Assembly (NCBI GenBank): GCA_021209875.1
Contig: JAGYVD010000006.1
Span: 1,178,001-1,242,000, forward strand
Reading direction: 5' to 3'
Source of the DNA: Rosellinia necatrix
Taxonomy: Eukaryota; Ascomycota; Sordariomycetes; Xylariales; Xylariaceae
Length of the DNA stretch: 64,000 nt
Of this stretch, positions 1 to 12,471 are shown piece after piece (the stretch's first letter is position 1; the number at the start of each line of letters is the position of its first letter). The notes below the pieces were generated by a model. That model was not told where the DNA came from. It did no database searches and saw only the letters and a list, made by a program, of their open reading frames with translations. Position numbers and translations under genes: made by a program.

Positions 1-1800
1 TTAAAAACAGGCTGTTTATTATTAACAGCATTTTAATTATAAATATCGTTTTAAAACAAACTAAAAATAAACAAGCTTTTAAAATTAAAATAGTTTATAA
101 AATATATTTATTAACACTTTATATAGTTTTAAAAATATATAATAAAATAAAAAATTAAACAAATTTAAAAAGCTTATATAAACTTATAAATAATAGCAAG
201 CTTACTATTAAATATTAAACATATAATATTTTATATATTAAAATTTTTAACAGATAAAAAATAAACTTTATAAATAACGTTAAAAAAATAAAACAGCAGA
301 AATATTTAAAAATAATTTATTAATAAATTAATATTTAATATAATTGTTTTTTAAACAGCTTAAAAACTTTTAATAAATTAAAATATAAATATATTATTTA
401 TAAAAACTAAAAATAATCGCTAAAAATATATTAAATTTAATTTTTATAAAATAGTTTTTAATATTAAAATATTAAAAACATTTTAAATAATTTAAAAACT
501 GCTAAGCTTTTTTTATAAGCTATAAAATCATATTATATATAAATAATATTACAGCTATATAAAACGTTTAAAAAACACGTTTATAACTTTATAATAAGTT
601 TTTATATAAATATATAAAATTATAAGCAAAATAAATATTAAATTATAATAAAGCTTAAAATATTATAATATTAAAAATAATAAACATATAAACAAGCTAA
701 CTAAAAAAAAATATAAAAAAAAAATTTAAAAACTTTAAATTAATATTTATAGCAGCTGGACTTAAAATAATAATTAAAAATTAAATAAAAAAAATAGCTA
801 ATAAATAAATACTAAATAAAAATATAAACATTTTAAATAGTATAAAAGCTGCAGAAATTTTTATAAACTAAATAAATACTTAAAAATATTTATTTTGTTT
901 AAAAATATTTAGCTTATTATTTAAACATTATATTTACTTATAAAAATTATAATTAATATTATAACAAGTTTAATTATTATAAAGCAGAAATTTACTGCTT
1001 TTATATGTTTTATTTTTAAAAAATAAAAAAACGTTAAAATATATAGTTTATTATAAAGCAGTAATTATAAGCTAAAAAAACTAGCTTAAACTATTTAAAC
1101 CAGCTTTTAAATAAAACAGATTTAAATAAAACAAAAAAAACTAGCTAATAAAATTATATAACTTAAACTTAAAGTTTTTTATAACAAATATAAATATTAG
1201 CAATAATTAATTTAAAACTTTACAGCGTTTTAAATGTTTTATTAAATAATTAAATATTTTAATAAAATTTGTTTTTTTAACTTAAAAAATAATGCTATAT
1301 TAAAAAAACGCTTTTAAGCATTAATAAAAAAAAAAAAAAGCAGCAAAAAAATTAAAAATATAAATCTTTAAAGCTTTAAAAACTAAAATTAAAATAGTTA
1401 TAATTTTAATTTTATAAGTTTTAACGTTATAAAATTAAACTTAATAATAAACTTAAATATTTAAACTAATAAAAATATATATAAAACTTATAAAACTTAT
1501 AAATATATTATATTTAATTAAATTATATAAATAATATTATTTAAAAGTTTGTTTAAATAAACATTTTAAACTTATAAAACAAAAATAAACGCTTAAGTTT
1601 ATAAAAACTATTAAAAACTTAATAATTTAAAAATAAAACATATATTTAAAGCTTAAAAATTAAAATATAATAACTATAAATAATATAATGCTAAGCTTAT
1701 AAAAACATAATTTAATATTATATTTATATTTTATATTATATAAATAAAGCTTGCTACGTTTTAAACTTTTAAAAAAATATACAAAGTAATAATTAAACGC
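1..1800. repeat. AT-rich, RIP-like degraded repeat DNA
   Basis: The stretch is almost entirely A and T and has no open frame of useful length on either strand. The few remaining C residues mostly follow A or G, as in ACA, ACG and GCT. This is the usual appearance of transposon DNA saturated by repeat-induced C-to-T mutation on both strands. I see no LTR pair or other boundary, so the original element cannot be named. Composition changes abruptly near 1800. Confidence 0.75.
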
Positions 1801-2915
1801 CCTGTACCAACGTTAAACTTAATTTAATTTAATTCAATTTAATTCCAGCAATACAAACTGTGATAATTTCCTTACCTATAACATGCTATTCGATTGCGGA
1901 TTTATAAAAGGCATAATCTTCGAATTCTTTGAGCTTGCCGACCCCTTTTTCGAGTGCAAAGTCTTTGAATAGAAGAGATGAATTGCAACGGTTCACGACA
2001 TGACTATTTTCGTCGAGAAACTCCTGGGCATTATTAGAACTGTGCACGTTAAGTTAAAATATGGGAATCCTACCCCATTGTCGATTACGGGAGTATACCG
2101 CCAATTATGATGATGGGGTTCTACATCTAGCTAGGCTATCGCTCGCACGGACCAGTCCAACGGGACCCCTATAAAGGGCCCTGTTCACGGCGCGCACGTC
2201 GCGGACGAGTTTTCCCCCGTCAACTCACTTTTCTACCTCCCACGAAGGGGGTGGTATTTATTAGTGGTCGGGAGGTTTTTAGTCCAGCTGCACCCTTTAG
2301 GCCGCGAGGGGCTACAGCTGAATAATAAACCCCCCTTAAACCTGGCTTCTCCAAGTGCGAGTATGGCCAATTATCCGAACACCTAGTCGGTGGCCAACGG
2401 CTCCCTCGGGTCAAGGGACATGCACCCCAGGCCTTCGTCCAAGAACTCACACTCCTTCTCCAACCCTGAACCAATTAGCGTGAGTTTGGGTAGCTATTGG
2501 AAGCCTAGCACAGGTGACCAGACCTCCCCTGGAGGCGCACTGCACCGCTATGCCTTCATTTAGAGGCTACGCTCCCTCCCAATATACGCATTCTACCAAC
2601 CTATGCAATGCTGTGTGAAAGTGTAGATGCGCTAGAAAAAGTCTGTAAAATATTAGCCTGCTGAAGAAACAGAACAACAGAATAAATTCAATAGGTTGGG
2701 TTCAGGTTGAACCAGCATAATCCTTGCATATGGGCCGGCCCTTGCCGCATTTACATCAGCAGACCCCGCGCTATGATAGTGCCTGTCACATGATAAATCG
2801 CAAACAGCAGAGTATTACCAACAATTTCACATGAAAATAGAAGTACCCCTGTTTTCGATGCCTTTGTTTTTAACCTAGGTGTTCAGGCGTTTTAGGCCAG
2901 TCTGAACTTAACTAA
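1801..2915. other. Non-AT-rich islet with no recognisable gene
   Basis: About 1.1 kb of ordinary base composition lies between two AT-rich blocks. It ends exactly at the target-site duplication ACTAA (2911-2915) of the Copia-like element. The longest frame is an 84-codon minus-strand ORF at 2220-2474 with a low-complexity translation and no recognisable domain, so I do not call it a gene. The islet is probably older host sequence into which the neighbouring element inserted. Confidence 0.5.
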
Positions 2916-3053
2916 TGTCAAATGTATGTGGGTCACTCCATACCTCCGGATATATATTTTATTGAATATCCCAGGTCTTTTGATTTATTTTTGTAATTAA
3001 TTTTTATATTTTGAATATATTTTGATTATTATAATAATTTATTTTTTTTAATA
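2916..3053 (+). repeat. 5' LTR of the Copia-like element
   Basis: The copy begins TGTCAAATG and ends TTAATA, where the 3' copy has TTAACA. It retains a shared core (GGTCACTCCA, ACCTCCGGATATATATT, ATATCCCAGGTC). The last 70 bases have lost nearly every C that the 3' copy keeps, so C-to-T change acted on this strand here. The 3' copy instead shows G-to-A change in its first 20 bases. Confidence 0.88.
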
Positions 3054-3064
3054 GGTTATAAGCC
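3054..3064 (+). other. Putative primer-binding site (initiator Met half-tRNA)
   Basis: GGTTATAAGCC abuts the end of the 5' LTR. It equals the complement of the initiator tRNA-Met anticodon region (GGTTATGAGCC) apart from one G-to-A change. This primer type is characteristic of Copia-group elements. The assignment is by memory of the tRNA sequence, not by search. Confidence 0.6.
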
Positions 3065-3966
3065 TGGACTTGCTTATTTGTATTATTTATTTAGCTTTTA
3101 CTTTTAGATTTAATTAAATTACCTGATTTTTTAACTTAAAAGATTTAAAGCTAAAACTGTTTATATAAAAAATTAACATTTAAAAATAGATTAAAAAAAC
3201 GCTAAATTATAAATACGATATATTATTTTATTTAAAAATAATATTAATTATAAAATTTATTAAATTATTAATTTAAAGCTTATTAGCGCTTATAAAACGT
3301 AAGACTTATTAAAGCCGGACTATTAGTAATTATTAGCTATAATTTTAAACTTTTAGTTTTAAACAATATTAAGCTATTAAAAAGGTTTTTATTTTATTTT
3401 TTATTTATTAATTATTAAATCTAGCAAACTTTATTACTTTTAAACGTAAAATTATAAAAAAATAAATTATTATTTTAATAAGTTATTATTATTTTAATTA
3501 AACATTTAAAATGTTTATAAATATTTATAAATATTTTTATAAAAAAATTTTATAACGTTTTTTATACTACTATTTTTAAATAAACATAATTTTTTATTTT
3601 ATTAACAAATTTATTTTAACTATATTAGATTTTTTATAAACAACGTTAAAAAAATAACTATATATTTTTTATTATTATAAAATTTTTAAAAATTTATTAT
3701 TAAGTTTATAGCTTATATTTTTTTTTTATTATTATTTAACAATATTAAATTTTTAGCTTTAAAATAATTATTTTAAAAGTTTATTATTTTTATTTTTAAT
3801 TTTATATTTTATATATAAGCAAATATATAAAAAAAAAAGCAGAAAACTTTGTTTTATTTTTAATTTAAATATTAACTCTTTTATAATTAAAAACTGTTTT
3901 AAAATGTTAATATAAAAGCAACAGAATTATAAGCAGTAAAAAAAGCTTAATATTAATAATTATAAG

Positions 3967-4279
3967 TGTTGAATGGGCTTTATACGTGCGATGCACGTAC
4001 TGTTCACGCGTAAAATAGAATACAACTTTTTGTTATACGATGTTTATTATGCTTGATTATTCTATCTAAGTAACTATCGTGCGTAGCATTATTTCAAGTC
4101 TTGTATAAAAATTCTGCTAGCGTACGACCTACTAAGATAACAGCGATAACACAGCTTGTCTTACGTACGAAGCATACACGCTGTATGTATGTACGTGATA
4201 TGTACGCCATATGCTCGTACGAAGCATATGCACGTACGACAGCTGTGAGTAACTATAACCAATTGCCATAGTTCCAATA
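3967..4279. repeat. Nested solo LTR with 5-bp target duplication
   Basis: This 313-bp sequence begins TGTTGAATGG and ends TTCCAATA (a CA terminus with C-to-T change). It is flanked on both sides by ATAAG (3962-3966 and 4280-4284). It stands out from the AT-rich DNA around it by normal base composition and many intact CpG-containing motifs such as ACGTACG and GTACGAAGCATA. It contains no frame. It is best read as a single LTR left by recombination between the LTRs of a different element that inserted into the Copia-like element. Its length is below the size usually needed to trigger RIP, or it arrived after the host element was mutated. Confidence 0.8.
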
Positions 4280-7200
4280 ATAAGTCTAATAAAATTATTA
4301 AACAATTATATAAAATTTATTAAAAAATAAAAACTATTTAGCAATATAAAGCTATAAACATTTTTTATTTAAAAAAATATAAGTATTAATATTAAAAAAA
4401 AAACCAGTAAAAATAACAACGATTATATAAAACATATTAAAACATAAAAAAACAAACAGATTAAAAAATGCACAGCTATATAAATATGTTTTAAAATTAA
4501 TATTTAAAATTATTTTATAAACAAAACTAAATATAAAACAATATTTTAAATTTAAAATATTATTTTAAAAAACTTTAAACTTAAAAAATATTATTTATAC
4601 TGTTTTATTTATTTAATAAAATAACGCAAGCTTAAAAAGCAGCAGCAGAACTATATTAAAGCTTATAAAAAAACTTTAAACTATTTATAATAATATAGCT
4701 ATTTTAAACACCGACTATATAATCTGCAAACTTATATTTTTTAATAAATTTTTTTCTGTTTTAGGCCTAGATTATATTTTTTTTTTTTTTTTTAAACAGA
4801 ACTACTAAATTATTTTTAAAAAAAATTTAACCGGTATAATAATTAAAAAAGCTGCTATATTTAATAACACTGTTTAAAAACTTAAGCTAAAAACAGTTAT
4901 TAAAATTAATAAAAATTTTAATATTATATTAATTATAGTTATAAACTATATAAGTTACAGAAAAAAAAAACATATAGCAGCTAAATATTATAAATTATAT
5001 TTAAAACTAGCATTAAAAAAAAGCTTTTATTTTTAAAAAACAACTTAATAAAAATAAAATAAAAAAATACTAAAAAATAAAAATTTTAACAATAGCTTTA
5101 ATATAAAATAAACAAATATTTTTTTATTATTGCTTAGCTTGATTAAAACTAATAATATAACTTTAGTTTTATTATATTTAGTTTTATAAAAGACTTTTTT
5201 ATAAAAATGCCTAAACTAAACTATTTAACGGTTAAATTTAACGCTAATATATTAAAATTATATATTTTAAAAATATAATTTTTAGCAACGTTTTAAATAA
5301 TTTATAAGTTGCTAACATATTAAAATAATTTTATTAACTAATATTATTAAATAAATTGTTTAAAACTTTATAAAACATTTTAATAACGTTATTATTTTTA
5401 ATTTAAGCTATAATTAATATATATTATATAAATAAAACAGCTTTATTAATTTAAAACGTTATAATAAACTAAAAATAATAAAAATCAGAAATAAAATAAT
5501 TATATTTAAACAAATAAAAATTATATTATTATTATTTTTATAAACAGCAAAAAATATAAAATATTTTTATAAAACAATATATTATTTTAAAACAAAAATT
5601 AATTTAATCTTTATATTTTAATTATTTAAAAAATACAGAATTTTTTTTATTAAAATAAAATATTTAAAACTAAAAGCAAAAAATATTTTTTTAACGCGTA
5701 AATAAACAGCGGTTTATATTTAATTAATACATTAAGCTTTAATATTAATATATTTAGTTTAAACGTTAGGCTTTACGTTTATTTTATTTTTAACTTTAAA
5801 ATACAAGTCTAATATAACCGACTTAAATATATTAGTAATTAAAAACTTTAAATATTAATAAATTTTATAACAAAAATACTATTTTTTTAAAAGTACTGCT
5901 TATATAAAACCTGTATTAAAAAACAAATAAAAAAAAAACCGTATAAAAAACTTTAGCTAAAAAACTTATAAACTTAAATTTATTTATATTAATTTTATTA
6001 AAATATTAATAAAACAAAGCTATATTATAAAATATAACAGATTTATTTAATAAATAATTATAATTAATAATTATATTTAAAAAACTTAGACTTTTTATAA
6101 AATTTTTATTTAAGTTTACTAGTATTATTTAAGCTTTTTTAATTAATATAAACAACTAAAATAACGCTGCTATATTATTATATTAGATCAAAGGTTAAGT
6201 TTTATAAATAATACTTTTAAACTTATATATTAAAATAAAAATATTGCTTTATTTTTTTTTATTATAAATTAACATTAATAAAACAGTATTATAAAACAAG
6301 CTATAAAAGTTATTAAAAAAATTGTCTGTAAACTATTTATAAATATTATAACTAGTAAAATAAACTTAAAATACTAGCTTATATTAGTTAAAACAGCGGT
6401 ATATTTAAAAAACTTATAGCTTAGCTTAAAAATAAAAAATAAAACTTTATATAAAATATAATATAATATTAAACTAAATTTAATATATTTATACGTTATT
6501 AAATCGGACAGCTATTATTTATTAAAAAAAGCTGTTAATATTTAATAAAAAATATAAAAGTATAAAATATTAAATTATTAAAAAATAGCGCTATAAACTA
6601 TATAATACTATTTTTTTAGTAAAATAATATAAACTAATAATATTATTTTTAAAAACAGCATATATATTTATTATTAAAAAACTAGTTTTTTTTAAATTTA
6701 TTTAAAAAACTAACTAATACTATTATAAAAGTTTAGCTAGTTATTAAAACTATTATAACTGTTCTACGGCTTAAAGCGCTAAAATTAAAAAAAAAAAAAT
6801 CTCTAGCTAAAAAACTAAAAAACCGTAAAATATATTTTCGGCAGGATTTTACAAAAAAAATATATTATTTAAAACTATTAAAAATAAACAGTAAAAATAA
6901 ACTTTTAAAGCCACTCTATAAAACTTTTTTTAATATTTTAGCTATTATATTTTAAAAATACTAGCTATTTTATTTAAAATAATATTATTTTATTATTAAA
7001 ACTATAGTTTTTTAAATTAAAAACCTACAGCTTAATTATTAACTACTTTAAAAACAGAACAAAAACTAAAAACAACAAAAATATTTAAAAATTTATTATA
7101 ATTATTACTTTAAAAGTTTTATAAAATTATTTTAACTTTTGCTTTTAAACAAGCTTATTTAGCCAGTATTAAATACTAGCTGCTAACAACTTTATAAAAC

Positions 7201-9964
7201 TTTTTATTAATATTTTTAAGCTAATAATATTATTAATTAATATAACATTTATATTATTTTTTTTTAAAGCCTATTAAACTAAAATTACTAGCTTAAGCAA
7301 AAAAAAGCGCTAATTAATTTAATTAACAGAAAATAATAAATAATAAACATAAGTTTTTTATAAACAATAAAACATAAAAACTTATAAAGTTATTTAAAAA
7401 GCAAAAACTATTTATAAGTAAATAAATTTATAAACTAAAAAAAAACCTAACAAAAAAATCACTTAGTATAAAACATAATAAATAGTTTAAAGCTTTAAAT
7501 AAATAAAAAAGCTAAACTATAATAAGATTTTTATATTAATAATAAAACTAATAAGCTATAAAACAATTTATGCTATTATAGCAGCTTTAAATTTAAAATT
7601 TAAACAAATAAACGTTAAAACAGCGTTTTTATATAAATTAATAAACAAAGAAATTTACGTTAAATAACTATTAAAATTTAATAACAGTTTTAATTATATA
7701 TGCTGTTTAAATAAAACATTTTATAAACTAAAACAGTTTTTAAAAATCTAATATAATATTTTTTCCGCGTTTTTAAAAAAACTAAGCTTTATATTACTAA
7801 ATATAAACATTAAAATATTTACTAAAAGCTATTTATATATAACAATATATATAAACAATTTATTAATAGCTAGACTTTTAAAATTAAAAGTTAATAAGCT
7901 TAAGCAAACGTTAAACAAACGTTTTAAAATAATAAACTTAAGCCTGTGTTTATACTATTTAAAAATAATAATTAAAAAAAACTATTTTAACTAAACGATT
8001 TATTTAAAATAAAACGCTTATATTAAAAAAATATTAAAAAACTTTTATATATAAAAATATATTTTAAACGTTATTTTTATAAAAATAAAACTATTTAAAC
8101 TTTTATTTACAAATTTTATTACGTTTAATAAAAATAAAACTTAATATATAAAAATTATTAGCTTGTTAATATATATTATATTTAAAACAAAACTAAATAT
8201 TGTATTTTTAATATTATTTTATAGTTGTTTTTTAATAAAGCTTAATAAAAACTATATTATAGCTATTAAATATATATTTAAATATTTAAAAAAAAACAGC
8301 AGATTTAAAATTAATTTATTATAAAGTTTTAAAAAGCTTTACCGGCTATATTAATACTAATTATATTAAAAACTAAAAAACCTGGAGGTTAACTTCTAGC
8401 TATATTTTTTTAATAAGCAGTAGCGCTATTAATTAAAGCTTAAAACAATAAGCTATTATATTTTTATTATTTTATAAAACAAAATATATCGGCTAAATAT
8501 AAGCTATTAAAAAAATTATTTAGTTATAGCTACTGCTAAAAAAATTAAATATTAATAATAAAATTAAAACAATTATTATTTACAGCAATAATTAAAAAGC
8601 TATAGTATTAACTAACAACCTATTATATTACGCTAATATTAAACATATAATTATTTAATTAAAATTTGTTTATAAATAATAAACTGCCAGGGATATTAAG
8701 TTATAGTTTGTATTAATAATAAAATAAGTTATTAATAAACTTATTAAAGCACTGCTAAAAAATAAATTTTTTAATTTTTGCAGAGCTATAAGCTTAAAAT
8801 AAATAAAAGCTATATTATTAATAAAACTAAAGCTTAAATTTTATTATATAATTAAACAGTATTAATACCGCAAGAATTTTTTTAATAAAAACATTTTATA
8901 ATTTATTTTAATATAAACAGCTTAATTAAAGCTTTTAAGCATTTATAACCAATTTTATTTAATTTTTTATTATTTTTTTTATTTTATAAACCGTTTTAAA
9001 ACTTTTTAACTATTAATAAAATAAAAATCTATAGTATTTATTAATACTAACTATTTTAATATATTAAAAAAACTATTTTTAATATAAAAATAACAAGCAA
9101 TTAATTAGCTCTAATGTTTAGCTAGTTTTATAAGCCTGCTGTAGCTATAAACGTATTATATATTTATTTAAAAGCTATTTTTTTTTTATATATTAGCAAA
9201 AAAAAAAATTAAAAAGCTTATAAAAAAATATAAAACATGTTTATTTAAAATATTTTTAGCATATTTTATTACGCTAAAAAAAACTAGAAATATATATAAA
9301 TAAGCTTATTTAATATATTATAAAATATTTAGCTAAAAATAACTAAAAAAAAACGTTTAATATATGTTTGCTATAATAATAATTGCTAACTTAGCTAAAA
9401 AAAAAACATAATATTTTAAAATTATAACTTTATGCTTAAAATATTAAAAATATTATAAGTAAAAATATATTTTAAAATAAATAAAAGTTTTTTAAACTAT
9501 TTATAATAAAAATCAGATATTTTAAAATTTAATATAACTTAAATTAAACGTACGCTAACTAGAACTTTTATTTAATATATATAATATTTTATATTAAAAA
9601 CTAAATATAACTAAAAAACTTATTTTTTTAAAAAAAATCCAACTTTTGCTTATAAAACTACGTACGACTAATATATTAATAATTTATTTAAAAATATACT
9701 AGCACGCATTTTAAGTTCTTTTTTTTTTTTATAAAAAGGTTTTTATAAGTTAAGCTATAACTAAAAAACGTTATAACTAAATATTAAAATAATATTATAA
9801 GATATAAAAAATATTAAAAAAAAAAAAAAAAATTAATAACATCGGTTAAATAAAAGTTATATATACTATATATATAAAACTTTAGTTTAAACTTAATATA
9901 AAACTTTAAAATAGCTTTTTAGAACTTCTTATAAAAAATATAAACGGTCTAAAATAAATAAAAG

Positions 9965-10102
9965 TATTAAATATATATAGGTCACTCCACACCTCCGGAT
10001 ATATATTCTACTAAATATCCCAGGTCCTTTAACCTATCTCTATAACTAATTTCTACACCTTAAATACATCTTGACCATCATAATAATCCACTTCTCTTAA
10101 CA
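9965..10102 (+). repeat. 3' LTR of the Copia-like element
   Basis: This is the 138-bp partner of the repeat at 2916-3053. It ends TTAACA directly before the ACTAA duplication (10103-10107). Its start, TATTAAATATATATAGGTC, is the RIP-altered form of the left copy's TGTCAAATGTATGTGGGTC. It marks the exact edge between the AT-rich block and the gene island. Confidence 0.88.
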
Positions 10103-10365
10103 ACTAATGAGCTCTTTAGTGTGCTATCAACACTGGGTGCATAGGTCATATTATAGCGTGTTCTAGTTTCGTATGCGACTGTAAATTTTGCGGCCAAACT
10201 ATAAGACTCTAGATTGAGGAGTTAAGTTACCGAAGTGTTACTTGAAGGGTTGGTTTAACGTTGGCATATAGGAGATTCACTTACAATAAGGGGCAATTTT
10301 AACGGAAAGGCTCTATAGTTACACTGGATTCGTATAAATGCCCGTTGCGTACACTATATAAACCC

Positions 10366-12471
10366 TCACGGGGTGAAGCCAGATGTCGTAAATCCCAATG
10401 TCTCCAAGCAAGCAGCAAATTCTTTCCAGTTACCAGCCTTCGATAGAATGATTCCGGTAGCGAAGTTGCGAATGAAGGCAGCCTTATTCTCGGCAAAGTT
10501 TCTGGTCAAAGTTGCACACAGAAACAACGCGTTTGCCAAAATCAAAACATGATTTTCTAGGGAACCACCCGCTCTATGGACCTCGTTACAGAGTGGTTGA
10601 ATCAAGTACCGCAGTTTAATGTCGAGTATGGCCTGAGAGATCGGGTCAACGAGTGGGGTGAAATCTAAAACCAGGTCGCCTCCTATGATACGGCAGCTCA
10701 CACCCTCTATAGTAGCATCCGGCGCAAGGTCCAGATACAGCGTTTCGAAGAAGACATCATTATAGACAGGCTTTGCAAGGTCGAGTATAACAGGATGGAA
10801 CCCGGCAACCTCGTAATCAATGAATACGATTCCACGGCTGTTGTTCTGTTGATATTTGGACTGTATCATAATATTTCCGCCATGGGCGTCACCCAAACCA
10901 AAGGCGATGGGACAGCATGAAGCCTGGAAAGCAGTTGGGGAAAGGGTGGCAAGTGCCGTGTCGAATGACCTGCGCAGCGTAGGATAGCGTTTCCCGTTTA
11001 TGACCCAAGGCATTTCTAGAAACTTTTTCACTGGTATGTGCTCTCCTAGTAGCTGGATCGTACTCCCATAGAATTCACGAAGTCTTGTGTCATCAACTAG
11101 ACGGGAGTGAAAGAAACGGTGTAGATTTTGACAACAATTTGCATTCGCCATTATATCTGTAGTCATCGAGATACGATACGAGCGAAGCATATCCTCGGCC
11201 TTCACTAACTCGGTGTGAAGTAGGGTTTCGACTGCATTCAGGTCTTTGCGACCACCTTGGATGTACAAAAGTCGGAGATCAGCTTCGGTAGTGCCATGGA
11301 GGAATGGGTAAAGAAGGGTGCCAGAAGTTGACATGCGTGGGATTACGGTACGTGGATAGAAAGCGGAAGCCAACTGGGCCCCTTTTAATTCATCTTCTGC
11401 GTACCTAGACTCCTTGCAGAAAATATTGATTTTCGCTCCATTTCTCCCACCAGTTATGACATCATAGGTTTTTGAATTGGATGTGAAAGAAGAGATCTCT
11501 TCCCGTGCGATTCGGGAAACAGCTCCATGCTCGAATTCTTGGGATGCTTCTTGGGAAAGGATTTTTATCGGCGATAAGGCCCCAAGGTAAGTAGGGGAGG
11601 GCGTTGTGGCAGTATCGCAGAATAACATTTGGTGCCAATGTCTGGATTTGGGATGGGGGGAACAGGTATTTGCTTGATGGCTAAGCAGTGAGGTATGCGG
11701 GGGCTGCAAATCAGGGAGTTCGTCGGTCAGCCAACTGATATACTGGCTGGAGAAGCGAGAAGATTTAGCAAATGTCAGAATCGTTGGGTAGTTTCCAGCA
11801 ACCGATGAGTAGTATTCCAAGATCCTTTGTTTAATTTCCTGTCCATAAGGCGTTCGTCCCACGAGGCAAGCTCCAGATACAAGCAAATCTGTGGTGACGC
11901 CAAAGGCTTGCTGCGACGACTTTTGCTGTTTGTTATAGATCCATTGGTCATGTAAAATAGTTAATTGATCACTGATAGTGGTGGCTTGTTGGATCTGATA
12001 CGATATTGTAGGTGCCGAGGAGCCGGGGTTTACTACTCCGTATACACGTCTGTCCTTATTTGATAAAATATTTAGTGACGTCTTACGTTGAGAGAAGTAC
12101 TCCATACTCAGGATTTTCACAGATCTCTTGGCCCCTAGTTTATCGTAACCAGCGAACCTCACGCCATCAAAGCCAGACCAGACTTGAGACGAAGGAGTAG
12201 GCACTCGAAATTTACTACATTCTTCTTGTTCGACCCTCAACATCCGCATAAGGGCTAAGCGGTGTTCATTGACCAAGGCAAATATGTCATTCTTCGTATT
12301 GACAATAATAACACCATCCCAGTCAGAAAGGGTGCCAGTTGCTTCCGATTGCTCTTCTGATGCGGCGTATAGTCGGCTTCCGCCCAGGAACACAGCGAGC
12401 ACTTCCGGTCGCTGAAGTAGCAACTCAGATCGCAGAAACCCCGCCTGCAAGCGCGCCAGGGCATGCTGCAT
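10366..12471 (-). CDS. Nucleotidyltransferase-APH kinase fusion protein
   Basis: This is a single-exon frame of 701 aa starting at an ATG. Residues about 24-58 carry a minimal nucleotidyltransferase signature: a hydrophobic strand, GGSR (30-33), then SDWDGVIIV with the acidic pair D50 and D52. Residues about 340-690 read as an aminoglycoside-phosphotransferase/choline-kinase fold. GDAHGGN (527-533) supplies the catalytic Asp528 and Asn533, and IDYE (551-554) supplies the metal-binding Asp552. Candidate ATP-binding lysines lie near 347-353. All key kinase residues appear intact, so an active enzyme is expected. The natural substrate is unknown; the fold serves drugs, choline, sugars and proteins. 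The gene is divergent from a two-P-loop kinase gene and begins about 260 bp from the edge of the RIP-mutated element. The region between the two domains (about 60-340) matches nothing I know. Confidence 0.8.
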   Translation of the reverse strand: MQHALARLQAGFLRSELLLQRPEVLAVFLGGSRLYAASEEQSEATGTLSDWDGVIIVNTKNDIFALVNEHRLALMRMLRVEQEECSKFRVPTPSSQVWSGFDGVRFAGYDKLGAKRSVKILSMEYFSQRKTSLNILSNKDRRVYGVVNPGSSAPTISYQIQQATTISDQLTILHDQWIYNKQQKSSQQAFGVTTDLLVSGACLVGRTPYGQEIKQRILEYYSSVAGNYPTILTFAKSSRFSSQYISWLTDELPDLQPPHTSLLSHQANTCSPHPKSRHWHQMLFCDTATTPSPTYLGALSPIKILSQEASQEFEHGAVSRIAREEISSFTSNSKTYDVITGGRNGAKINIFCKESRYAEDELKGAQLASAFYPRTVIPRMSTSGTLLYPFLHGTTEADLRLLYIQGGRKDLNAVETLLHTELVKAEDMLRSYRISMTTDIMANANCCQNLHRFFHSRLVDDTRLREFYGSTIQLLGEHIPVKKFLEMPWVINGKRYPTLRRSFDTALATLSPTAFQASCCPIAFGLGDAHGGNIMIQSKYQQNNSRGIVFIDYEVAGFHPVILDLAKPVYNDVFFETLYLDLAPDATIEGVSCRIIGGDLVLDFTPLVDPISQAILDIKLRYLIQPLCNEVHRAGGSLENHVLILANALFLCATLTRNFAENKAAFIRNFATGIILSKAGNWKEFAACLETLGFTTSGFTP

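Larger units (their letters stand above)
2916..10102 (+). mobile_element. RIP-degraded Ty1/Copia-like LTR retrotransposon
   Basis: Two direct repeats of exactly 138 bp (2916-3053 and 9965-10102) bound a 7.19-kb AT-rich body. The flanking 5-mers are both ACTAA (2911-2915 and 10103-10107), a perfect target-site duplication. The outer termini are TG at the left and CA at the right, while the inner copies are decayed to TA. Just inside the left LTR, GGTTATAAGCC matches the half-tRNA-iMet primer site of many Copia elements (GGTTATGAGCC) with one G-to-A change, so the element points along the plus strand. The LTR copies differ almost only by C/T and G/A transitions, the signature of RIP. No gag or pol frame survives. 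The body also contains a separate solo LTR at 3967-4279. Confidence 0.88.

Noticed and set aside
2220..2474. 84-codon minus frame in the left islet
   Set aside because: No recognisable domain or splice context; overlaps promoter-like composition only.
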